15,504 nucleotides of DNA from Bacillota bacterium (GTDB taxonomy: Bacteria; Bacillota; Clostridia; Peptostreptococcales; Natronincolaceae): positions 1 to 15,504 of the forward strand of contig JAEWHG010000096.1 of the NCBI GenBank assembly GCA_023387935.1. Direction: 5' to 3'. Position 1 is the first letter of the stretch. Each line of letters starts with the position of its first letter. The position numbers and the translations under genes are program-made. The notes below the pieces were generated by a model that did not search any database, had not been told where the DNA came from, and was given only the letters and a program-made list of their open reading frames with translations. Below, piece after piece: positions 1 to 6,308 of this stretch.

Positions 1-110
1 GGAATAGCATCTTCAACAAAAACTGTAAATCCATCTACTTTACCAATACCTTCTCCACTATGACCTAAACTACTTATTTCCAACTGATACACTTGATCTT
101 TTTCGATCAT
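1..110 (-). CDS. rlmD: 23S rRNA (uracil-5-)-methyltransferase, N-terminal TRAM domain (partial)
   Basis: Only the first 36 codons lie in the window; the gene continues off the left edge. The peptide starts MIEKDQVYQLEISSLGHSGE and continues GIGKVDGFTVFVEDAI, which is the TRAM RNA-binding domain that opens RumA/RlmD-type enzymes (motif LGHxGEGIG.DGFTVFV). Members of this family methylate C5 of a uracil in 23S rRNA using S-adenosylmethionine; the methyltransferase domain itself is outside the window. The ATG at 108-110 is preceded by an AGGAG-type ribosome binding site (complement of 121-126) about 10 bases upstream. The gene is divergent from the GerMN gene. A TRAM domain also occurs in other tRNA/rRNA modifying enzymes, so the exact target (RlmD or RlmCD type) is inferred. 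Confidence 0.75.
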   Translation of the reverse strand, partial: MIEKDQVYQLEISSLGHSGEGIGKVDGFTVFVEDAI

Positions 111-284
111 TATTAAAACACTCCTCATATGTACAGTGCACTATATATTACACTGATTGATTTTTATTCTAGTTTATTACCTTCAATTTAATAGATTTCT
201 ACTAAAACTGTCGAAATAAATACCTACACTATCATTCTACACTACTTTACAACTTTTTTGCTAACTTTTGTTGTACGATTAGTA

Positions 285-313
285 TTTACGGAAACGATTG
301 AATATTCTATAAT
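285..313 (+). promoter_or_regulatory. sigma-A-type promoter of the GerMN gene
   Basis: TTTACG (285-290) and a perfect TATAAT (308-313) are separated by 17 bases and lie 42 bases before the ATG at 355. The match argues for vegetative sigma-A transcription even though the product is sporulation/germination-like. The rest of 111-354 is A+T-rich divergent intergenic DNA, in which I see no convincing promoter for the leftward methyltransferase gene. Confidence 0.55.
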
Positions 314-354
314 TAAAATATACATTGGACAAAGCTAAGATCGGAGCTGATTAA

Positions 355-1728
355 ATGTTAAGAACTATGAGGAACATATTTATATTATTATTAATTGGGA
401 TAACCGCTTCTGGTATGCCTATTTATGCTAGTAGCATAAATCTTAATCTTACCTCATTAATGCCAACTATTATCCCAAAGGAAAATGCTATTACAATAAC
501 TTCAGAAGAAAAAAAACTATCGAACAATCATTTTCAAATTACTTTAGGATTTTCTTTAAATCCAAAGGAAAACTATGCAAGCCTAGTATTTGATGAGACG
601 AATCCCTTTACTGTAGAATTAACATCTAATGGAGATACTATTAAACACATCTCCCTAGATGAACTTGTCCCTCTTGGTAACTATAAAACCCTTGAAATTT
701 ATAGTGAAAATCCAGCATATATTACCTTCGATTTTGATCAAAGCAAATTAAATCTACCCGATGGGTCTTATAGCTTAAAATTACACCCAAATTCTGAAAA
801 CAAAGAATTTATTTTGGATAAAACAGACTTTAATATAAATTTTAGTAGTGAAGGAACCTATACAAATGCACTAGCAACTTCTAAAACAGGACAAACTCCT
901 TTAACCCTATATTTTCCAGATAAAGAGTTAAACTATTTAGTACCTGTTACTAGATTCGTACCTTATACAAGCTATCCATTGACTACAATTCTTAGAAACT
1001 TAGAAAATGGACCAGATAGTAAGTTAGGATTATCAAATAGTTCTCCCATCCCATCCGATGGAAAGGCTGGAAAAGTTGGGGACACAGCCTATATTAATTT
1101 GCCAGCAAATCTTGGGTCATATGACCAAGGATCTAGTATTGCTACAATGGCAGTAAACAGCCTAATAAATTCTATAACTTCTGCTGATAGAATATCTAAA
1201 GTTCAGTTTCAATTTAATGGTAAGGTTGTAAATAATGCATTTCATGGAATGGTAATGAATGAGCCTTATTATAATCAAAATACTGATGTGATCTATGTTT
1301 CATATTTATCTGATACAAATAGATTTTTATTGGTTCCAGTTTCATTTGCTCAATTGGGCGCAGTAACAGAAAACTTTGATGAAAGCATTAAAATACCAAC
1401 TTTTTTTGATGTTTTGAAGTTCAAAGCCATACCTGGGCTGTATAATTCTAAAGTACACCCTATTGTTCCTAATGAAGTTGAGCTTTTAGATTATAGCCTT
1501 AATGAGGGTGTGCTTACACTCACATTTAACGAATCTTTTACAAAGGCTTATGAGAATAATCCGCAGTTACGTCAAAGGATGGTGGATGGAATTATATTTA
1601 CATTTCTATCTTTAGAAAATGTAGATTCTATTAACATTCAACTAAAACTTGATTCCAATGGCTCGAATAATCAAAGCATAATAATTTATGACTTCCAGCC
1701 ACCTGTTTATATTAACCCAGAAATTTAG
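355..1728 (+). CDS. Exported protein with two GerMN domains
   Basis: The 457-aa protein has an N-terminal hydrophobic segment (about residues 6-24, RNIFILLLIGITASGM) ending near PIYASS, consistent with a Sec signal peptide or a membrane anchor. There is no lipobox cysteine, unlike many GerM lipoproteins. Two GerMN domains can be seen. The first is at about residues 183-300: LTLYFPDKELNYLVPVTRFV, then LTTILRNLENGP, then a GDTAYINLPANLG strand. The second is at about 365-446: EVELLDYSLNEGVLTLTFNE, then RQRMVDGIIFTFLSLENV. GerMN domains occur in GerM, needed for spore germination and engulfment in Bacillus, and in lipoprotein LpqB; they are thought to bind or scaffold at the cell envelope. The role here is inferred from the domain only. 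The start is supported by CGGAG eight bases before the ATG. It is a single-gene unit between its promoter at 285-313 and a terminator at 1748-1778. Confidence 0.8.
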   Translation: MLRTMRNIFILLLIGITASGMPIYASSINLNLTSLMPTIIPKENAITITSEEKKLSNNHFQITLGFSLNPKENYASLVFDETNPFTVELTSNGDTIKHISLDELVPLGNYKTLEIYSENPAYITFDFDQSKLNLPDGSYSLKLHPNSENKEFILDKTDFNINFSSEGTYTNALATSKTGQTPLTLYFPDKELNYLVPVTRFVPYTSYPLTTILRNLENGPDSKLGLSNSSPIPSDGKAGKVGDTAYINLPANLGSYDQGSSIATMAVNSLINSITSADRISKVQFQFNGKVVNNAFHGMVMNEPYYNQNTDVIYVSYLSDTNRFLLVPVSFAQLGAVTENFDESIKIPTFFDVLKFKAIPGLYNSKVHPIVPNEVELLDYSLNEGVLTLTFNESFTKAYENNPQLRQRMVDGIIFTFLSLENVDSINIQLKLDSNGSNNQSIIIYDFQPPVYINPEI

Positions 1729-1747
1729 ACATATACAAAATTATTCT

Positions 1748-1778
1748 AGAGAATTCTTCTAAGAAGAATTCTCTTTTT
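1748..1778 (+). terminator. Rho-independent terminator of the GerMN gene
   Basis: A perfect 13-base dyad (AGAGAATTCTTCT at 1748-1760 and its complement at 1762-1774; in practice a stem of about 11 pairs with a small loop) is followed by a T run at 1774-1778. It begins 20 bases after the stop codon. Confidence 0.85.
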
Positions 1779-1782
1779 ATGC

Positions 1783-1818
1783 AAAAAAAATTGCACAGAT
1801 AATTAAATATTCTGTGCA
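1783..1818 (-). terminator. Leftward terminator facing the GerMN terminator
   Basis: The 8-base inverted repeat TGCACAGA (1792-1799) / TCTGTGCA (1811-1818) is followed, on the minus strand, by eight T residues (complement of the A run 1783-1790). It is oriented to stop leftward transcripts, most likely those from fxsA at 2032-2427, and forms a back-to-back pair with the terminator at 1748-1778. Confidence 0.7.
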
Positions 1819-2031
1819 CAAGATGGGATCAGTTGTCCGTTAAAACAAAATAAAATTTGTTCGTTTATACTCACAAACTTTATATCGCACTCGATTTTAA
1901 GCTGTGCTTAAAATTTTAAGTGCTCAAAATAAGAATGCTTAATTAAAGCCTATTATTCATTATAGAACAATTTTACAGTTTTTATACCTAATCCAGCCTA
2001 GTTATTTAGTTGCATTTTCTAAAATGCCCTG
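1819..2031. other. Gene-free stretch downstream of fxsA
   Basis: Together with the two terminators this makes about 300 bases without a convincing reading frame. It contains a 9-base dyad, ATTTTAAGC (1894-1902) / GCTTAAAAT (1906-1914), and on the minus strand a lone TATAAT (complement of 1959-1964) with no good -35 box. It may be the untranslated 3' tail of the fxsA transcript, a decayed gene, or a small RNA ending at the 1783-1818 terminator. I see nothing that decides between these. Confidence 0.4.
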
Positions 2032-2427
2032 TTACCTTTTAAGATAAAACCAAAATTTTCCTCCAGTTAACATGTTTTTGAATTTTCTTTTTATAATATG
2101 AACAAAGAAAGTTCTTGTTATTGGTAAAACTAATAATAAACCAAGCCCATCAGTTATTAATCCAGGCGACAATAAAAAAGCTCCTCCTATAATAACACAT
2201 AGTCCTCCAATAAGCTCGTCCGTCGGCATTCTACCTTGGCTTATATCAAATTTTATCTTGTGAATAATATCTCTACCTTCTCTTTTAGCAAAATATGCTC
2301 CTACAAATCCTGTTATAATTACTATAGTTATAGTATATCTAAAACCTATGTAATCCCCTATATTCAATAATATACCAAAATCTATAAGAGGTAATAAGGT
2401 AAATAATAAAATTAATTTTAATAACAT
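2032..2427 (-). CDS. fxsA: FxsA family membrane protein
   Basis: The 131-aa protein is largely hydrophobic: about residues 2-22, 27-47 and 70-103 form membrane segments. The middle carries the FxsA-family pattern: a cytosolic stretch AKREGRDIIHKIKFDISQGR, then a loop MPTDELIGGLCVIIGGAFLL, then SPGLITDGLGLLLVLPITR. A basic tail ends the protein. FxsA of E. coli is an inner-membrane protein whose overexpression suppresses phage T7 exclusion by the F plasmid; its normal function is not known. The start ATG is preceded by a GAGGTGAAG ribosome binding site (complement of 2431-2438). It lies 60 bp downstream of the thioesterase gene on the same strand and is probably cotranscribed with it, ending at the leftward terminator 1783-1818. 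Confidence 0.85.
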   Translation of the reverse strand: MLLKLILLFTLLPLIDFGILLNIGDYIGFRYTITIVIITGFVGAYFAKREGRDIIHKIKFDISQGRMPTDELIGGLCVIIGGAFLLSPGLITDGLGLLLVLPITRTFFVHIIKRKFKNMLTGGKFWFYLKR

Positions 2428-2487
2428 TTCTTCACCTCATAAAAAAATTTAGATTCTTATCCTATCTATATTATAAACAAAAACTCA

Positions 2488-2913
2488 TTATATTAATGCT
2501 TGCATTTTTTCGTAAATTTCAGGATTAGTTTTTTTTAGGTTCATTGGTTTCCAGCTTTTCTTGCTTACAAAAGCATGGTCTGTAAATCCTTCTGCTAATA
2601 ATGCCCCATCTGACTCTCTAAATATTTTATATTCAAACATTATTTTTACTGGGCTTAACTTCCCTATTTTCGTTTTAATAATTAGTTTATCTGCATATTT
2701 AGCTGAAATTTTATATTTACAGTTTACTTCTATTACAGGTAACATTATATCGATATCTTCCATATGTTTATATTTCAAACCGTAGTTTTCTAAAAAATCC
2801 GTTCTAGCTACTTCAAAATAAACGAAATAATTGGAATGATATACGACACCCATTTGATCCGTTTCCTTATATCTTGTTACTAACGTGCTTTCATAAACCT
2901 CCAAAATACTCAC
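2488..2913 (-). CDS. Acyl-CoA thioesterase, YbgC/4-hydroxybenzoyl-CoA thioesterase (hotdog) family
   Basis: The 141-aa length and the N-terminal signature (TRYKETDQMGVVYHSNYFVY, then FEVARTDFL, residues 13-41) are those of single-domain hotdog thioesterases of the YbgC/FadM type. The Asp in the ETDQMGVVYHSNY motif is the expected catalytic residue. These enzymes hydrolyse acyl-CoA thioesters in the cytosol; the substrate cannot be read from sequence. The start is not an ATG. GTG at 2911-2913 gives MSILEVYES with AAGGATA just upstream, but TTG at 2902-2904 is better spaced behind AGGTGAG, so the true N-terminus could be three residues shorter. A perfect TATAAT on the minus strand (complement of 2935-2940) lies 21 bases upstream, so the gene probably has its own promoter downstream of the pyk terminator. 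fxsA follows. Confidence 0.82.
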   Translation of the reverse strand: MSILEVYESTLVTRYKETDQMGVVYHSNYFVYFEVARTDFLENYGLKYKHMEDIDIMLPVIEVNCKYKISAKYADKLIIKTKIGKLSPVKIMFEYKIFRESDGALLAEGFTDHAFVSKKSWKPMNLKKTNPEIYEKMQALI

Positions 2914-2947
2914 CTATCCTTTCTACATATGTATATTATATCATAAC

Positions 2948-2981
2948 AAAAAAGCCTACTGTAATTACTGTAGACTTTTTT
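2948..2981 (-). terminator. Terminator of the pfkA-pyk operon
   Basis: AAAAAAG (2948-2954) pairs with CTTTTTT (2975-2981), enclosing CTAC/GTAG and GTAATTAC pairs with symmetrical mismatches. Read leftward, the stem ends in a run of T residues. It is about 90 bp past the pyk stop and before the thioesterase promoter. The symmetry allows it to act in both directions. Confidence 0.6.
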
Positions 2982-3069
2982 GTTTATCAATATCTTCAAG
3001 GGGGAGATTTTGATTTTAATATATTATATGTTTTTACTCCCATTTTGTGTGCATATATTCAAAAGTTCA

Positions 3070-4827
3070 CTAAAGAACTTTTGTTTCACCGCTATAAACT
3101 AACCCTCTTATGGTATCTACAGTAACGATATCTCCATCCTTTAGCTTTTCAGTGGCCATATTAGCTCCAACTAATGTAGGTTTGCTTAAGTTAAGTCCAA
3201 CAATGGCACCATGACTAGTTAATCCACCTTCTTCTGTGATTATTGCACCTGCTATTTCCATTAGTGGAATAAGCTCTCTATCCGTAGTCTTCGTTACTAA
3301 AATATCGCCTTCTTTAAACTTATTGCCATGATCTTTAAAATTATCTACAATAACTACTTTTCCAGTAGCTGATTTTTTACCGATTCCTGTTCCTGTTAGA
3401 ATTACTTCGCCTACGATATGTACTTTAATCAAGTTTGTAGTACCTGCAACACCTACAGGAACCCCAGCTGTAATTACTATAAGATCTCCATTTTTTATAA
3501 GATCACATTCTAAAGCCTTTTGCACCGATAAGTCTATGATATCATCTGTAGAGTTCAACTGATCTGTTAATACGGAGTAAACTCCCCAAATTAAGCTTAA
3601 TCTTCTTCTAATACTTTCCCTTGTTGTAGTTGCAATGATTGGTGCAGACGGTCTAAATTTAGATACCATCCTAGTTGTATATCCTGAGGATGTAGCAGTT
3701 ACAATGGCTGATGCATCTAAATCTGCTGCTGTTGTACAGGTAGCATGGCTTATTGCATCTGTTACAGATGTTTCTCTTTCTATAGCCTTACTTTTTAATA
3801 AACTTCTATAGTCAATGGATGCCTCTGCTCGTTTAGCAATATTGCTCATAACCTGAACTGCTTCCACTGGATATTTTCCTGCAGCAGTTTCTCCAGACAG
3901 CATAATTGCATCGGTTCCATCAAATATTGCATTAGCAACATCAGTAACCTCCGCACGTGTAGGTCTTGGATTCCTTATCATAGAGTCTAACATTTGAGTT
4001 GCTGTAATAACAGGCTTACCAGCTTTATTACATTTTTTAATCATTTCTTTTTGAGCTAACGGAATCTCCTCCGTTGGTATCTCAACTCCAAGGTCACCTC
4101 TTGCAACCATTAATCCATCGGAAACCTCTATTATTTCATCCAGATTATCCATGCCTTCTTGATTTTCTATTTTAGAAATAATCTGAATATGACTTCCATT
4201 GTTTTCTTCTAAAATTTTTCTTATAGCTAAAACGTCTGATGCCTTTCTAACGAAAGATGCAGCTATAAAATCGATATCCATTTCTATACCAAATTTAATA
4301 TCAGATTCATCTTTTTCCGTAATAGCAGGCAGATTTATCTTTACTCCTGGTACATTTACACCTTTATTATTCTTTATAATTCCTGCATTTTCAACTACAC
4401 ATTCAATATCTGTATCACTAATAATATTTTTAACTCGAAGTCCAACTAAGCCATCATCAATTAAAATAGCATCTCCTATTTCTACATCATTAGGAAGCTG
4501 ATCGTAGCTTACATTACATATCGTATTATCTCCTAATACGTCTCTTGTGGTAATAATAAATTTTTGACCTTCATTTAGCTCTACCTCAGGATCTTTAAAT
4601 TTACCTGTTCTAATTTCTGGGCCTTTTGTATCTAATAAAATTGCTACAGGCTCATTTAATTTTGACCTTACTTCTTTTATCATTTTAATTCTTTCACCGT
4701 GCTCTTCATGGTTCCCATGGGAAAAATTAAGTCTAGCAACATTCAATCCATTTAATACAAGTTTTCTAAATACATCTTTATTTTCACTTGCAGGTCCAAT
4801 AGTACACACTATCTTAGTTTTTTTCAT
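3070..4827 (-). CDS. pyk: Pyruvate kinase with extra C-terminal PEP-utilizer-type domain
   Basis: The 585-aa enzyme converts phosphoenolpyruvate and ADP to pyruvate and ATP, the last step of glycolysis. The catalytic TIM barrel starts KIVCTIGPAS and has the substrate-binding NVARLNFSHG (R32, N34, S36), the LLDTKGPEIRTG loop, the catalytic-lysine region ISKIENQEGM, the metal-site GDLGVEIP, and the signature ITATQMLDSM...PRPTRAEVTDVANA and LSGETAAGKYPVEAV. The alpha/beta C-domain follows to about residue 475. From about 478 there is the extra domain typical of Bacillus/Clostridium enzymes (GKVVIVDN, GDILVTKTTDRELIPLM, EEGGLTSHGAIV), which resembles the swivelling domain of PEP synthase/PPDK; this explains 585 rather than about 475 residues. 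The ATG has GGAGGG (complement of 4835-4840) eight bases upstream. It is the second gene of the pfkA-pyk operon, 31 bp behind pfkA. Confidence 0.97.
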   Translation of the reverse strand: MKKTKIVCTIGPASENKDVFRKLVLNGLNVARLNFSHGNHEEHGERIKMIKEVRSKLNEPVAILLDTKGPEIRTGKFKDPEVELNEGQKFIITTRDVLGDNTICNVSYDQLPNDVEIGDAILIDDGLVGLRVKNIISDTDIECVVENAGIIKNNKGVNVPGVKINLPAITEKDESDIKFGIEMDIDFIAASFVRKASDVLAIRKILEENNGSHIQIISKIENQEGMDNLDEIIEVSDGLMVARGDLGVEIPTEEIPLAQKEMIKKCNKAGKPVITATQMLDSMIRNPRPTRAEVTDVANAIFDGTDAIMLSGETAAGKYPVEAVQVMSNIAKRAEASIDYRSLLKSKAIERETSVTDAISHATCTTAADLDASAIVTATSSGYTTRMVSKFRPSAPIIATTTRESIRRRLSLIWGVYSVLTDQLNSTDDIIDLSVQKALECDLIKNGDLIVITAGVPVGVAGTTNLIKVHIVGEVILTGTGIGKKSATGKVVIVDNFKDHGNKFKEGDILVTKTTDRELIPLMEIAGAIITEEGGLTSHGAIVGLNLSKPTLVGANMATEKLKDGDIVTVDTIRGLVYSGETKVL

Positions 4828-4858
4828 GCTTTAGCCCTCCATATTTAATATATTCATC

Positions 4859-5818
4859 TTAAATTGACAATATCTTTGCTAGCTCATAGGTATCCATATC
4901 GAAATTACTTTTCATGTCTAATGCCTCAGTTATATCCATATCAACAATATTCTTTCCACTCGCTCCTACGGCTCTATTATTAGCTCCTTTTAAAAGAAGT
5001 TCCACTGCTTTTGCTCCCATTTTGCTAGCTAAAACTCTATCGAAGGCCGTTGGACTACCGCCTCTTTGAAGATGACCTAATATAGTTGCTCTAGTTTGTA
5101 TTCCTGTTTTTTCTTCTATTTCCTTACTCATATCCATTGCACCGCCAACGCCTTCTGCCAATACGATAATGCTATGTAGCTTACCTCTATATCTTCCCTT
5201 TAAAAGCTTATTGCATACCTGATCCACATCAAGACCTACTTCAGGAACAATAATACTCTCAGCTCCACCTGCAAGTCCAGCCATTAGAGCTATATCTCCA
5301 CAATGACGACCCATTACTTCAATAATATTAGCTCTACCATGAGATGTAGATGTATCCCTTATTTTACTTATTGCATCTATTACCGTATTAACTGAAGTAT
5401 CAAATCCAATCGTATAGTCCGTATATGCTAAATCATTATCTATTGTTCCGGGAATAGCAATTGTAGGTATTCCTAACTGATTAAGCGCTCTTGCACCCTT
5501 AAAGGAGCCATCCCCACCAATTACGATAACTCCTTCTATTCCTAATACTTTAATTACATTAAGAGCCTTTCTTTGGCCTTCTTCTGTTATAAACTCATCA
5601 CTTCTAGCAGTCCTTAAAATAGTCCCACCTCTATGTATAATATCTGCTACAGAGGATAAGTGCATCTCTTCTATCTGCGCATTAATTAAGCCATCGAACC
5701 CCTGTTTTATTCCCATAACCTTTGTATTGTTATAAATACCACTTCTTACTACTGCACGAATGGCAGCATTCATACCAGGTGCATCCCCCCCACTGGTTAA
5801 TACAGCAATTTTTTTCAT
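4859..5818 (-). CDS. pfkA: ATP-dependent 6-phosphofructokinase
   Basis: The 319-aa enzyme phosphorylates fructose 6-phosphate to fructose 1,6-bisphosphate. I choose the ATG at 5816-5818 (MKKIAVLTSGGDAPGMN) because GGAGGG (complement of 5824-5829) precedes it; the frame stays open to an ATG at 5836, but that start would place the ribosome binding site inside the gene. With this start the numbering matches the Geobacillus enzyme: GGDGS with D103 (Mg-ATP), catalytic D127 in PGTIDNDL, and fructose-6-phosphate contacts R162, E222, R243, H249 and R252. Effector-site residues R25, R154, E187, R211 and K213 are also present, so ADP/PEP allosteric control is likely retained. First gene of the operon with pyk. 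Confidence 0.97.
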   Translation of the reverse strand: MKKIAVLTSGGDAPGMNAAIRAVVRSGIYNNTKVMGIKQGFDGLINAQIEEMHLSSVADIIHRGGTILRTARSDEFITEEGQRKALNVIKVLGIEGVIVIGGDGSFKGARALNQLGIPTIAIPGTIDNDLAYTDYTIGFDTSVNTVIDAISKIRDTSTSHGRANIIEVMGRHCGDIALMAGLAGGAESIIVPEVGLDVDQVCNKLLKGRYRGKLHSIIVLAEGVGGAMDMSKEIEEKTGIQTRATILGHLQRGGSPTAFDRVLASKMGAKAVELLLKGANNRAVGASGKNIVDMDITEALDMKSNFDMDTYELAKILSI

Positions 5819-5840
5819 AAATACCCTCCATTTCACCCAG

Positions 5841-5860
5841 GCGGACTTTTTATGTCCCGC
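5841..5860 (-). promoter_or_regulatory. G+C-rich hairpin in the pfkA leader
   Basis: On the minus strand GCGGGAC and GTCCGC can pair with one bulged base around a 7-base A-rich loop, 12-17 bases before the pfkA ribosome binding site. It stands out in an otherwise A+T-rich leader and has no T run, so it does not look like a terminator. An mRNA-stability or translational role is possible but unproven. Confidence 0.35.
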
Positions 5861-5894
5861 TTTGTTTATTTTTTTATAAATACATTTATATCTA

Positions 5895-5947
5895 GAAAAA
5901 TAACAAAGTCACATTTATATAAATATTTAACCTAAATGGACTTTGTT
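5895..5947 (-). terminator. Probable terminator between the DUF2007-like gene and pfkA
   Basis: AACAAAGTC (5902-5910) and GACTTTGTT (5939-5947) are perfect inverted repeats. Inside them ACATTTA/TAAAT extends the stem with one bulge. Read leftward the stem is followed by ATTTTT (complement of 5895-5900). It is placed to end the dnaE-side transcript before pfkA. I see no strong promoter for pfkA downstream of it. Confidence 0.5.
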
Positions 5948-6001
5948 AAACAAATGTATCCTGTTTTTTTGTATTTCCTTGTAAAATACAAATACTTAGG
6001 A

Positions 6002-6193
6002 CTATAACCCAAGTTGAATTAAAATTGTGTGAACCTCTTCTACTTCTGATCTTGGTACTAAAACCTCGTTCGTACCATCTACATTGTTTTTACTAATGGG
6101 TTTAATCTTAACTAAGAAGCCCTCTTTCACTAGTATATTTTGTAGTTTTTCCGCATCTTGACGTGTATTAGCCATATATATAACTGTCCACAT
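6002..6193 (-). CDS. Small DUF2007-like protein
   Basis: This is a 63-aa protein, MWTVIYMANTRQDAEKLQNI then LVKEGFLVKIKPIS, ending in EVLVPRSEVEEVHTILIQLG. The pattern (W-x-V-x-Y-x-A near the start, helix, EGFLVKI strand, then a VP-x-x-E-V-E-E-V helix) fits the small ferredoxin-like DUF2007 proteins, loosely called putative signal-transducing proteins. Similar clostridial proteins have been mislabelled as glutamate decarboxylase, for which there is no support here. No function is known. The start is well supported by GAGGAGG (complement of 6202-6208). It lies 115 bp downstream of dnaE and may have its own promoter at 6262-6290. Cytosolic; no signal or membrane segment. Confidence 0.75.
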   Translation of the reverse strand: MWTVIYMANTRQDAEKLQNILVKEGFLVKIKPISKNNVDGTNEVLVPRSEVEEVHTILIQLGL

Positions 6194-6261
6194 TTACTAG
6201 GCCTCCTCTATGGTTTTTAAATTATTATCTCTGTTGTTTGAATTTCCTTAATTCATTTCAT

Positions 6262-6290
6262 ATTATATCATATATTATTTATTTTGTTAT
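6262..6290 (-). promoter_or_regulatory. Possible promoter for the DUF2007-like gene
   Basis: On the minus strand ATAACA (complement of 6285-6290) and TATAAT (complement of 6262-6267) are 17 bases apart in the dnaE downstream gap. The DNA here is so A+T rich that a chance match is quite possible. Confidence 0.35.
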
Positions 6291-6308
6291 ATAATAGATA
6301 ACTTTACA

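Noticed and set aside
3060..3083. Perfect 9-bp dyad CAAAAGTTC/GAACTTTTG over the pyk stop codon, considered as a terminator.
   Set aside because: There is no T run after it on the minus strand, and a better terminator lies at 2948-2981.
5819..5836. Upstream ATG of pfkA giving MKWRVF before MKKIAVL.
   Set aside because: It would put the GGAGGG ribosome binding site inside the gene; the shorter 319-aa form matches family numbering exactly.
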